A stretch of DNA of 64,000 nt. It comes from Pseudoduganella albidiflava. GTDB lineage: Bacteria; Pseudomonadota; Gammaproteobacteria; Burkholderiales; Burkholderiaceae_D. The notes below the pieces were generated by a model. The model was not told where the DNA came from. It saw only the letters and a list, made by a program, of their open reading frames with translations, and did no database searches. Below are positions 19,460 to 28,400 of the stretch, piece after piece. The position numbers and the translations under genes are program-made. Location: NCBI RefSeq assembly GCF_004322755.1, contig NZ_CP036401.1:1116001-1180000 (forward strand). Reading direction: 5' to 3'. The first letter of the stretch is position 1, and every line of letters starts with the position of its first letter.

Positions 19460-20533
19460 ATGAAGCCTGTGAATGTGATGGTCGTCGACGATTCGGCCGT
19501 GGTACGCAAGATCGTCGGTGAAATGCTGGCGGCGGCGCCCGGCATCCGCCTGCTGCACGCCGTATCGGACCCGCTGCTGGCGATCGAACGGATGAAGCAG
19601 GCATGGCCGGACGTGATCGTGCTGGACGTGGAGATGCCGCGCATGGATGGCATCACCTTCCTGAAGAAGATCATGGCCGAGCGCCCGACACCGGTGATCA
19701 TCTGCTCGACGCTGACGGAGAAGGGTGCCCAGACCACGATGGCGGCGATGGCGGCCGGCGCGGTGGCCGTGATCGCCAAGCCGAAACTGGGCTTGCGGGA
19801 CTTCCTCAACGACAGTTCCGCCGAGCTGGTGAGCGCGGTCCGCGCCGCCGCGCAGGTCAACGTGCGCCGGCTCGCCGCCCGCGCGGCCGCGCCCGCCCAG
19901 GCGCCCGCCAAGCTGACCGCCGATGCGATCCTGCCGCCGGCGGCAGAGGCCCGCACGCCGCTGCAGACCACCGAGCGGGTGGTGGCCATCGGCACGTCGA
20001 CCGGCGGCACCCTGGCGCTCGAGGAAGTGCTGACGGCGCTGCCGCGCGTGACGCCGGGCATCGTGATCGTGCAGCACATGCCGGAGAAGTTCACGGCTGC
20101 TTTTGCCGACCGCCTCGACAAGCTGTGCCAGATCGAAGTACGCGAAGCGCGGCACAATGACCGCGTGCTGCCGGGCCGCGCGCTGATCGCGCCCGGCGGC
20201 AAGCACATGCTGCTGCGCCGCGATGGCGCGCGCTATTGCGTCGACGTGATCGACGGCCCGCTGGTGAACCGGCACCGGCCCTCGGTGGACGTGCTGTTCC
20301 GCTCCGTGGCCCGGCACGCGGGCGCCAATGCGCTGGGCATCATCATGACGGGCATGGGCGACGACGGCGCCGCCGGCCTGCTGGAAATGCGCAAGGCCGG
20401 CGCCCGCACCGTGGCGCAGGACGAGGAAAGCTGCGTGGTCTACGGCATGCCGAAGGAAGCCGTGAAGCGCGGCGGCGTGGAAAAGAGCGTGCCGTTGAAG
20501 GCGATCGACCGCGAGATCCTGCAGCAGCGGTAG
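19460..20533 (+). CDS. cheB: Chemotaxis response regulator methylesterase CheB
   Basis: 357 residues. Receiver domain with D10/D11 and phospho-acceptor D56 in [13 protein letters not shown]; linker rich in Ala/Arg/Pro (about 140-190); methylesterase domain with IGTSTGG (Ser), QHMPEKFT (His) and [10 protein letters not shown] (Asp). It demethylates, and may deamidate, receptor glutamates. The ATG at 19460 is chosen because the receiver begins there. The 174-bp gap after cheR holds repeated GGCAAGGTGC-like words but no gene, so no cheD is present. Confidence 0.95.
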   Translation: MKPVNVMVVDDSAVVRKIVGEMLAAAPGIRLLHAVSDPLLAIERMKQAWPDVIVLDVEMPRMDGITFLKKIMAERPTPVIICSTLTEKGAQTTMAAMAAGAVAVIAKPKLGLRDFLNDSSAELVSAVRAAAQVNVRRLAARAAAPAQAPAKLTADAILPPAAEARTPLQTTERVVAIGTSTGGTLALEEVLTALPRVTPGIVIVQHMPEKFTAAFADRLDKLCQIEVREARHNDRVLPGRALIAPGGKHMLLRRDGARYCVDVIDGPLVNRHRPSVDVLFRSVARHAGANALGIIMTGMGDDGAAGLLEMRKAGARTVAQDEESCVVYGMPKEAVKRGGVEKSVPLKAIDREILQQR

Positions 20534-20560
20534 CCGTGGCGATGGCCGGCTGCGCCGGTC

Positions 20561-20630
20561 GCGAGCGCGTCACAGCGCGTCACAGCGCGTCACATCACGT
20601 GACGCCACATCGCATCACATTACATCACGT
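20561..20630. repeat. Degenerate 10-bp tandem repeat between convergent genes
   Basis: About seven consecutive decamers, best conserved as CACAGCGCGT (20571-20590) and decaying into CACATCACGT-like words. It fills the space between cheB and the oppositely oriented diguanylate cyclase gene. No clear terminator is present there. Confidence 0.6.
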
Positions 20631-20639
20631 TCCTGTACT

Positions 20640-21626
20640 TTACGGTGCCTGGCCGCCGGGCGCCTGTTCGGGCAGTGCCGAGACGATGCGGTTGCGGCCC
20701 TGGCGCTTGGCGGCATACAGCGCGCCGTCGGCGGCGCCGATCAGGGCGGCCGGCGTGGCCGTCTGGCCCGCCTGCAGCGTGGCCACGCCGATGCTGACGG
20801 TGACCTGCTGTTCCGGCCCGCCGTACTCGTGCGGGATCGCCAGCTGCAGCACGCGTTCGTGCAGCGTTTCGGCCATGCGCAGCGCCTGGCGCGGATCGTT
20901 GTCCGGCAGGATCACGGCGAATTCCTCGCCGCCGTAGCGGGCCAGCATGTCCACCGAGCGCTGCAGCAAAGCCTGCAGGGCGGCCGACACCTGGATCAGG
21001 CACCAGTCGCCTTTCTGGTGGCCATAATGGTCGTTGTAGGGCTTGAAATGGTCGATGTCGATCATCAGCAGCGACAGCATGCCGCCGTTGCGCTTGGCGC
21101 GCCGCACTTCGCGGTCGATCGCGGCGTCGAAGGCGCGGCGGTTGGCAACGCCGGTCAGGCCGTCCGAGAAGGTCTGCATGCGCAGCAGTTCGGTCTGTTC
21201 GCGCAGCAGCTTTTCGCGCGCGGCGGCCATGCTGACGTCGTTCAGCTGGATCAGGCAGTGGGAACCGCCCTGGCCGTCGGGGAACGCCAGCGGCGTGACG
21301 GCGATGGCCTGCTGCATGCGGTCGCTGCGCGCGATCGCGGCCGGGTTCGAATACAGCGGAAACGGTGCGCGGTTCAGGGTGGGGGACAGCAGCGAGGAAA
21401 AATGGTTCGTCAGGGCCTGCGTGACGGCGGCTTCCACGCGGCCGCCGCGCAGCTCGGGCATCAGCTCGAACAGGTCCATGCCGAGCGCCTTGTGGGCGGC
21501 GCAGCCGGTATGGCGGCTCATCCATTTATTCCACAGCACGATGCGGCGGTCCTGGTCGACGACGACGATGCCGGCGCTGACCGCTTCCAGCACGCTTTCC
21601 AGCAATGGCAGGCGGGACGGGTGCAT
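20640..21626 (-). CDS. PAS-GGDEF diguanylate cyclase
   Basis: 328 residues. An N-terminal PAS-like domain (GIVVVDQDRRIVLWNKWM) is joined by a helical linker to a GGDEF domain with DGLTGVANRRAFD, the signature YGGEEFAV (GGEEF, an active variant) and IGVATLQAGQ. It should make cyclic di-GMP from two GTP. No transmembrane segment is visible, so it is cytosolic. It ends a three-gene minus-strand unit (response regulator, CheC, cyclase; spacing 1-2 bp) facing the chemotaxis operon, which ties c-di-GMP output to that pathway. No obvious RxxD inhibitory site was confirmed. Confidence 0.92.
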   Translation of the reverse strand: MHPSRLPLLESVLEAVSAGIVVVDQDRRIVLWNKWMSRHTGCAAHKALGMDLFELMPELRGGRVEAAVTQALTNHFSSLLSPTLNRAPFPLYSNPAAIARSDRMQQAIAVTPLAFPDGQGGSHCLIQLNDVSMAAAREKLLREQTELLRMQTFSDGLTGVANRRAFDAAIDREVRRAKRNGGMLSLLMIDIDHFKPYNDHYGHQKGDWCLIQVSAALQALLQRSVDMLARYGGEEFAVILPDNDPRQALRMAETLHERVLQLAIPHEYGGPEQQVTVSIGVATLQAGQTATPAALIGAADGALYAAKRQGRNRIVSALPEQAPGGQAP

Positions 21627-21628
21627 CC

Positions 21629-22294
21629 TTATTGAAGTCCCATCGCGCGTTGCAGGTAGCGGTCGATCTGTTCCTTCAGGTCGGTGAGGGCGGTCACGTC
21701 GAGGATGAAGGCGACGTAGCCGTGGATCTGGTGCTTTTCCAGGATGAAGTCGATGTGCAGCATCATCACCACGGTATCGGCGCGGGTGCCGGTGGCGTCG
21801 AGGATCTCGTCGCTGGAACCCACGTGGTAGACCGGCAGCGAACCGTGCAGTTCCTGCTGGAAGATGTTGGCCAGCGTGCCGACGCAGGAATTGAGGATGA
21901 TGTTGCCGATCTCGCTCATCGCTTCCTGTTCCATGCCGGACAGCTCGGCCAGCGGCACCGCCTCGCCCACCATCAGGCGCACGATTTCCAGGCTTTTGTC
22001 CTCGGGAAACATCAGCAGCGCTTCGGTCGAGAACGCGCCTTCGTAATGCTGGCTGACGCCGCAGATGCGTTCGTTGCTGCTGTTATCGGGCGAACCCTGG
22101 TTGTTCCGGTGCGCCTCCTCGAGCAGCTGGGCCGCTTCGCTGCGGCTGAGGAAGGTGATCGACGGCACGGACATCGTGACTTCCTCGCCGACGATGCCGC
22201 TCATCGCCGCGGCGGCCTGGCCCACGCCGATGTTGAAGATCTCGACCAGCGCGTCGTGTTCCAGCTCGGTCAGCGCGACCATGGCGGCGACCAT
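21629..22294 (-). CDS. cheC: CheC-type CheY-P phosphatase
   Basis: 221 residues of the CheC/CheX/FliY phosphatase family. The first active-site helix shows the D-x3-E-x2-N pattern (DALVEIFNIGVGQAA); the second has AMSEIGNIILNSCVG, with the catalytic Glu and Asn retained but Glu at the leading Asp/Ser position. The start overlaps the end of the response regulator region almost directly; ATG 22282 is an alternative. No cheZ is in the window, so this protein may remove phosphate from the cluster CheY or from the neighbouring receiver protein. Confidence 0.87.
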   Translation of the reverse strand: MVAAMVALTELEHDALVEIFNIGVGQAAAAMSGIVGEEVTMSVPSITFLSRSEAAQLLEEAHRNNQGSPDNSSNERICGVSQHYEGAFSTEALLMFPEDKSLEIVRLMVGEAVPLAELSGMEQEAMSEIGNIILNSCVGTLANIFQQELHGSLPVYHVGSSDEILDATGTRADTVVMMLHIDFILEKHQIHGYVAFILDVTALTDLKEQIDRYLQRAMGLQ

Positions 22295-22295
22295 G

Positions 22296-22709
22296 TCAAT
22301 GCCCCAGCAGGGCGGTCAGGCGGGCGATGCGTTCCGGCGTGATCGGCTTTTCCATGAAGCCGACGCCGATTTCGCTGGCGCGGTTGCGGGTGGCGTCCTG
22401 CACATTGGCCGTCAGCAGCGAGATGTGCGCATCGGGCAGCAGCGCACGCAGCTTCTCGGCGCAGGCGATGCCACCCATGCCGGGCATGTTCACGTCCATC
22501 AGCACCAGTTGCGGCTGCACTTCCGGCGCCCTGGCAAGCGCTTCCTCGCCGGTTGCCGCTTCCACCACGGTCCAGTCGGCGTGCAGCGCGAGGATGTATT
22601 GCCGCGCCACCAGGCGGGAAACGCGGCTGTCGTCGACGATCAGGACCGTGGGCGCGGTGGTGGGCGCGGCGGGGGACGAGTCGGTGGGGGCGGTGGGCGT
22701 GGATGTCAT
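22296..22709 (-). CDS. Stand-alone response regulator
   Basis: 137 residues from ATG 22709: a Thr/Pro/Ala-rich leader of about 18 residues, then a receiver domain with TVLIVDDSRVSR, phospho-acceptor Asp in LVLMDVNMPGMGG, LLTANVQ and the conserved Lys in GFMEKPIT. There is no output domain. It is first in the minus-strand unit with cheC and the diguanylate cyclase, suggesting a receiver-phosphatase-cyclase module. It is divergent from rpiA with a 104-bp shared promoter region. Confidence 0.9.
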   Translation of the reverse strand: MTSTPTAPTDSSPAAPTTAPTVLIVDDSRVSRLVARQYILALHADWTVVEAATGEEALARAPEVQPQLVLMDVNMPGMGGIACAEKLRALLPDAHISLLTANVQDATRNRASEIGVGFMEKPITPERIARLTALLGH

Positions 22710-22813
22710 GTTCTGTTGGGCTGACCTATGGAGATTGGCTATTTTCCCACAAAGGCCGCCCGGTGCGCTGTTAAAATGGCGGCCCTCGAATCCGTAATCC
22801 CCTATCCTCAATC

Positions 22814-23491
22814 ATGACTCAAGACGAACTGAAACAGGCCGTGGCGCGCGCCGCCATCGGCTACGTGGTCGACGGCGAAATCATCGGCGTCGGCACCGGC
22901 TCGACCGCCAATTTCTTCATCGACGAACTGGCCGCCATCAAGCACCGCATCAAGGGCACCGTGGCTTCGTCCGAAGCCACCGCGGCGCGCCTGCAAGGCC
23001 ACGGCATTCCCGTGTTCGACCTGAACGAGGTGGACTCGATCGCCGTCTACATCGACGGTGCCGACGAGATCGACGCTTCCGGCGCGATGATCAAGGGCGG
23101 CGGCGCGGCGCTGACGCGCGAGAAGATCGTGGCATCGGTGTCGAAATCGTTCGTCTGCATCGCCGACGGCTCGAAGCTGGTCGGCACGCTGGGCAAGTTC
23201 GCACTGCCGGTCGAAGTGATCCCGATGGCGCGCAATGCCGTGTTCCGCCAGCTGGCGGCGCTGGGCGGCCAGCCGAAGGTGCGCGTCAAGCCGGGTACCG
23301 ATGAGCCGTTCGTCACCGACAACGGCGGCCACCTGATCGACGTGGCCGGCCTGTCGATCACCGATCCGGTCGGGCTGGAAAACACCATCAACGGGATCAC
23401 CGGCGTGATCGCCGTGGGCCTGTTCGCCGCGCGCGGCGCCAATGTGTGCCTGCTGGGTACCGCCGAGGGTGTGAAGACGCTGAGCTGGTAA
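22814..23491 (+). CDS. rpiA: Ribose-5-phosphate isomerase A
   Basis: 225 residues; interconverts ribose-5-phosphate and ribulose-5-phosphate. Family blocks [35 protein letters not shown] and [14 protein letters not shown] are intact, including the catalytic Glu/Lys region. TTAAAAT at 22771-22777 is a plausible -10 region. The last codons (GAGCTGGTAA) are part of a duplicated segment: a near copy recurs 48 bp downstream inside the repeat region 23479-23619. Confidence 0.97.
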   Translation: MTQDELKQAVARAAIGYVVDGEIIGVGTGSTANFFIDELAAIKHRIKGTVASSEATAARLQGHGIPVFDLNEVDSIAVYIDGADEIDASGAMIKGGGAALTREKIVASVSKSFVCIADGSKLVGTLGKFALPVEVIPMARNAVFRQLAALGGQPKVRVKPGTDEPFVTDNGGHLIDVAGLSITDPVGLENTINGITGVIAVGLFAARGANVCLLGTAEGVKTLSW

Positions 23492-23619
23492 GCGCGGCAA
23501 CTGCCGGGGTCAGACCCGCAGGGTTTGTTGAGCTGGCAAGCGGCGGCAACTGCCGGGGTCAGACCCCCGATACCGCTGGCGGCAAGCCCGGTCGTTTGCG
23601 GTGACGGGGGTCTGACCCC
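23479..23619. repeat. Direct duplication of the rpiA 3' end with GGGGTCAGACCCC palindromes
   Basis: A segment running from the rpiA stop region to GGGGTCAGACCC (about 23479-23517) is repeated at about 23527-23566. Cores are at 23506-23518, 23555-23568 and, in inverted sense, GGGGGTCTGACCCC at 23606-23619. The same palindrome family recurs at 29636, 55834 and 55872. These look like members of a dispersed repeat family; mobilisation by a REP-type transposase is inference. Confidence 0.8.
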
Positions 23620-23665
23620 AGGTTTGCGCCTGGGTTCAAACGAGGCCGACAGCGCCTTGAAATGA

Positions 23666-23691
23666 AAAACGGCACCCGCGGGTGCCGTTTT
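23666..23691. terminator. Bidirectional terminator between rpiA and yggX
   Basis: AAAACGGCACCC-GC-GGGTGCCGTTTT: an 8-bp GC stem extended by A/T pairs, with T runs in both directions, between convergent genes. Confidence 0.9.
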
Positions 23692-23707
23692 GCTGAGGGA
23701 GCAGTGC

Positions 23708-23980
23708 TTACGCCGTCGGCGGCACGTAACCCTGGGCTTCGTCGGCGCCTTCGCCGAAGAAATGCTTTTCCATCTGCGCGGCCAGGTACTTGCGGGCGCG
23801 CACGTCGGCCAGGTTCAGGCGGTTTTCGTTGACCAGCATGGTCTGGTGCTTCAGCCAGGCCGCCCAGGCCTCTTTCGACACGGATTCATAGATCTTCTTG
23901 CCCAGTTCGCCTGGATACGGCGGGAAGTCCAGGCCTTCGGCTTCCTTGTTCAGTTTGATGCATTGGACGGTACGGGCCAT
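23708..23980 (-). CDS. yggX: Fe(2+)-trafficking / oxidative damage protection protein YggX
   Basis: A 90-residue full-length YggX family protein. It begins [10 protein letters not shown] with the single conserved cysteine and has [17 protein letters not shown], and [15 protein letters not shown]. The family is linked to protection of Fe-S proteins from oxidation and to labile iron; the biochemical mechanism is not settled. It lies 59 bp downstream of argA on the same strand and may be co-transcribed. Confidence 0.96.
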   Translation of the reverse strand: MARTVQCIKLNKEAEGLDFPPYPGELGKKIYESVSKEAWAAWLKHQTMLVNENRLNLADVRARKYLAAQMEKHFFGEGADEAQGYVPPTA

Positions 23981-24039
23981 CTCGGGTGCTCCTCAGTGTG
24001 CAGAAACGTGCATTGTAAAGCTTCTCGGGCAAACGCCGC

Positions 24040-25350
24040 TCACAGCGTTTTGACCAGCACCTGCGACTTGCGCTGGTAGTTGTACATGCGCTGGCGGTCC
24101 TTCGGCAGCGCATCCACGGTGGCCGGCACGAAGCCGCGCTTGATGAACCAGTGCGCCGTGCGGGTGGTGAGCACGAACAGCCTGGTGATGCCGGAGGCGC
24201 GCGCGCGGTTTTCCATGTGCTTCAGGATCCGCTCGCCATCGCCTTGCGCCTGCACTTCGGGGTTGACCGTCAGGCATGCCATTTCGGCCATCTTCTCTTC
24301 CGGGAACGGGTACAGCGCGGCGCAGCCGAAGATCACGCCATCGTGTTCGATGACGGAAAAATAATTGATTTCCCGTTCGATCAGCTCGCGGCCGCGCTTG
24401 ACCAGCGTGCCGTCCGCTTCCAGCGGTTCGATCAGCTTGATAATCCCGCCAACGTCCTCAATTGTGGCGGGGCGCAGGCTTTCCAGGTTCTCGTGGCTGA
24501 TCATGGTGCCCACGCCATCGTGCGTGAACAGTTCCAGCATGGCCGAACCGTCCATCGCGAACGGCACGATGTGCGAACGTTCCACGCCGCTGTTGCAGGC
24601 CTTGACGCAGTGGCGCAGGTAGAACGCGCTTTCCGGCGACAGGAAATTCGCCTGCAGCACGGCTTCGGCCATGTGCGACGACAGTTCGCGGATTTCCGTG
24701 CCGGCCAGGTCGCGCAGCATCTCGGTCTCGGTGATGAAGATCAGCTTGTCCGCATGCAGCGCCACGGCGGCCGAGACGGCCACGTCTTCCATCGTCAGGT
24801 TGAACGCTTCGCCGGTGGGCGAGAAACCCAGCGGCGACAGCAGGATCACGCCGCCGGCGGCCAGGATCGAGTGGATCGTTTCGGCATCGACCTTGCGCGT
24901 CACGCCGGTCAGTTCCAGGTCGACGCCGTCGATGACGCCGAGCGGACGGGCCGTGACGAAGTTGCCGGAAATGACACGGATCGCCGCGTTCGACATCGGC
25001 GTGTTCGGCAAGCCCTGGCTGAACGCGGCTTCGATATCGAGGCGCAGTTCGCCGGCGGCTTCCTTGGCGCATTCCATCGCCGCGGTATCGGTGACGCGGA
25101 TGCCGTTGTGGAAACGGCCCTCGACGTTTCGCAGCGCCAGCTGTTCGGCGACCTGGGGCCGCGAGCCGTACACGACAACGACCTTGATGCCGAGCGCGTG
25201 CAGCAGCGACAGGTCGTGCGCCAGCACCGGCAGGGCGCCGGCCGCCACCAGTTCACCGGGGAAGGCCACCACGAACGTCTTGCCGCGGAAGGCGTGGATA
25301 TAAGGCGCGACGGAACGCAGCCACTGGACGAATTCGACGGGATTTTCCAT
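24040..25350 (-). CDS. argA: Amino-acid N-acetyltransferase (N-acetylglutamate synthase)
   Basis: 436 residues. An N-terminal amino-acid-kinase-like regulatory domain (about 1-290: VEFVQWLRSVAPYIHAFRGK, VVVYGSRPQV) precedes a C-terminal GNAT domain (FGCAALYPFPEEKMAEMACL, with GDGERILKHMENRA as the acetyl-CoA loop). It catalyses the first step of arginine synthesis. Start at 25350 is preferred because family proteins begin ENPxxFVxWLR; ATG 25359 is an alternative. Divergent from hrpA. Confidence 0.95.
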   Translation of the reverse strand: MENPVEFVQWLRSVAPYIHAFRGKTFVVAFPGELVAAGALPVLAHDLSLLHALGIKVVVVYGSRPQVAEQLALRNVEGRFHNGIRVTDTAAMECAKEAAGELRLDIEAAFSQGLPNTPMSNAAIRVISGNFVTARPLGVIDGVDLELTGVTRKVDAETIHSILAAGGVILLSPLGFSPTGEAFNLTMEDVAVSAAVALHADKLIFITETEMLRDLAGTEIRELSSHMAEAVLQANFLSPESAFYLRHCVKACNSGVERSHIVPFAMDGSAMLELFTHDGVGTMISHENLESLRPATIEDVGGIIKLIEPLEADGTLVKRGRELIEREINYFSVIEHDGVIFGCAALYPFPEEKMAEMACLTVNPEVQAQGDGERILKHMENRARASGITRLFVLTTRTAHWFIKRGFVPATVDALPKDRQRMYNYQRKSQVLVKTL

Positions 25351-25415
25351 GCGCCGCATTATAATTCGCTGCGCGGCATTCGTCGTAAAACTCGCAGCAA
25401 AACCTCGTAAAAACA

Positions 25416-28400
25416 ATGTCTGAAGCCATCAAGCAGTCCCCTTCCTCTTCTTCCCCGAAAACGAACGAAGCGCGTACCCCGCGCCGCGATGACGGCCGCC
25501 GCGGCGGCGCGCCACGGGAAAAAGCAACGCCGGAGCAGGGTGCCGCGGGCGAAAAGCGCGCGCCGAGGCAGGGTGGCGCGCGCGAAAAACCAACGCCCGA
25601 GCAGCTTGCCGCGCGCGAGGCCGAACGGCTGTTCCGCAATCCGCTGCCGCCCATCACGTTCCCGGAAGACTTGCCGGTGTCGGGCCGGCGGGGCGAGATT
25701 GCCGAGGCATTGTCGAAGCACCAGGTCGTGATCGTCTCGGGCGAGACCGGTTCCGGCAAGACCACGCAGCTGCCGAAGATCTGCCTGGAGCTGGGCCGCG
25801 GGCAAAAGGGCCTGATCGGCCACACCCAGCCGCGCCGCATCGCCGCTTCCTCGACCGCCAAGCGGATCGCCCAGGAACTGGGCTCGCCGCTGGGCGAGCA
25901 CGTGGGCTACAAGGTGCGCTTCAACGATACCCTGCACAAGGGCGCGTACGTGAAGCTGATGACGGACGGTATCCTGCTGGCCGAAACCCAGACAGACCCG
26001 CTGCTCAAGGGCTACGACACGATCATCATCGACGAGGCGCACGAACGCAGCCTGAACATCGACTTCCTGCTGGGCTACCTGAAGCAGCTGCTGCCGCGCC
26101 GGCCGGACCTGAAGGTGATCATCACGTCCGCCACTATCGATGCCGAGCGTTTCGCCCGCCATTTCAGCCAGCACGGCAAGCCGCCGGTGCCGGTGATCGA
26201 GGTCTCCGGGCGCCTGTATGCCGTGGAAGTGCGCTACCGGCCGGTGGAGCGCGAGCCGGTCAGGTTGCCGGAAGGGGCAAACGCGGCGAAACCGCAAATG
26301 CGCACGGCCGCCGCCGCAAAGGAAAAGCGAGACCTGATGGATGCCATCCTCGACGGCGTCGACGAGGTATGCCGCATCGGCCCCGGCGATGTGCTGGTGT
26401 TCCTGCCCGGCGAGCGGGAGATCCGCGATGCGGCCGAGGCGCTGCGCAAGCACCATCCGCCGCACGTGGAAATCCTGCCGCTGTTCGCCCGCCTGTCGGT
26501 GGAGGAGCAGGACCGCGTGTTCCGCACCACGAACCAGCGCAGGATCGTCCTCGCCACCAACGTGGCCGAGACGTCGCTGACGGTGCCGGGCATCCGCTAC
26601 GTGGTCGATGCCGGCCTGGCGCGCGTGAAGCGCTACAGCTACCGCAACAAGGTCGAGCAGCTACAGGTCGAACCGGTGGCGCAGTCCGCGGCCAACCAGC
26701 GCGCCGGCCGTTGCGGCCGCGTGGCCGATGGCGTGTGCATCCGGCTGTACGACGAAGAGGATTACAACAAGCGGCCGAAGTTTACCGATCCGGAAATCCT
26801 GCGCTCGTCGCTGGCATCGGTCATCCTGCGGATGAAGTCCCTGCACCTGGCGGACGTGGAGACGTTCCCGTTCATCGAACCGCCGCTGGCGCGCGCGATC
26901 GCCGACGGCTACCAGCTGCTGCAGGAACTGGGCGCCGTCGATGACGACAACCGGCTGACGAACCTGGGCCGCAAGCTGGCCAAGCTGCCGCTCGATCCGC
27001 GCGTGGGGCGCATGATCCTGGCCGCGCAGGACTTCACCTGCCTGACCGAAGTGCTGATCGTGGCGGCCGCGCTGTCGGTGCAGGACCCGCGCGACCGGCC
27101 GATCGAGCACCAGCAGGCGGCCGACCAGGCGCACCAGAAGTTCGCCGATGAAAAGTCCGAATTCCTTTCCTACATCAAGATCTGGCGCTGGTTCGAGGAA
27201 GCCATCGAGCACAAGAAGACCAATCGCCAGCTGCAGGACAACTGCCGTGCCAACTTCCTGTCGCAGGTGCGGCTGCGCGAGTGGCGCGACGTGCATTCCC
27301 AGCTGCTCACGCTGGTCAAGGAGCAGGGCTGGCGCATGAACGAAACGCCGGCCACCTACGAGCAGGTGCACATGGCGCTGCTCACGGGCCTGCTGGGCAA
27401 CGTCGGCTTCAAGATGGAAGACGATCCCGGCTACCTGGGCGCGCGCGGCATCAAGTTCAATATCTGGCCCGGTTCCTCGCTGGGCAAGAAGGCCGGCAAG
27501 TGGGTGATGGCAGCCGAACTGGTGGAGACCACGCGGCTCTACGCGCGCACCATCGCGAAGATCGAGCCGGAGTGGCTGGAAAAGATCGGCGCGCACCTGC
27601 TGAGGAAATCGTGGGGCGAACCGCGCTGGGAAAAGCGCCCGGCACAGGTGACGGCGGCCGAGAAGGCCACCCTGTACGGCCTGACGATCTACAGCCAGCG
27701 CCGCATCAACTATGCGCTGCACAATCCGGCCGAGGCACGCGAGATCTTCATCCGCGACGCGCTGGTGGCCGGCGACTATGACACGCGCGCGCCGTTCTTC
27801 GCCCACAACCACCGGCTGGTGAAGGAAATCGAGAACCTGGAACACAAGTCGCGCCGGCAGGACGTGCTGGTGGACGACCAGCTGATCGAGGCGTTCTACG
27901 ACAAGCTGATCCCGCACGACGTGGTCAACGGTGCCGGTTTCGAAGCCTGGTACAAGAAGGCCGCGCAGGCCGAGCCGAAGATCCTGTACCTCGTCAAGGA
28001 AGACCTGATGCGGCACGAGGCGGCCGGCGTGACGACCGAGCTGTTCCCGAAGAAGCTGTTGGCCGCCGGCGTGGAGATGGCGCTCACGTATCACTTCGAG
28101 CCGGGCACGGTGCGCGACGGCGTTACGCTGCACGTGCCGCTGTATGCGCTGAACCAGCTGTCGCGCGAGCGCTGCGAATGGCTGGTGCCGGGCATGCTGA
28201 AGGAAAAGGTGCACCTGCTGCTGAAATCGCTGCCGCAAAAACTGCGCCGGCACATGGTGCCGCTGCCCGAGTATGCGCAGAAGTTCTGCGACCGCATCCA
28301 CGAGAAGCAGGCGTTCGGCCGCGGCGACCTGGTCGACGCGATCATCGCCGACATCCGCGAGCAGATCACGATCACGGTGCTGACCTCCGACTTCAAGCCG

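Noticed and set aside
15950..20317. A minus-strand reading frame of more than 1400 codons across the chemotaxis genes
   Set aside because: It is antisense to receptor, cheW, cheR and cheB genes with clear domains; its composition (Arg/His/Gln-rich) is that of a shadow frame in high-GC DNA.
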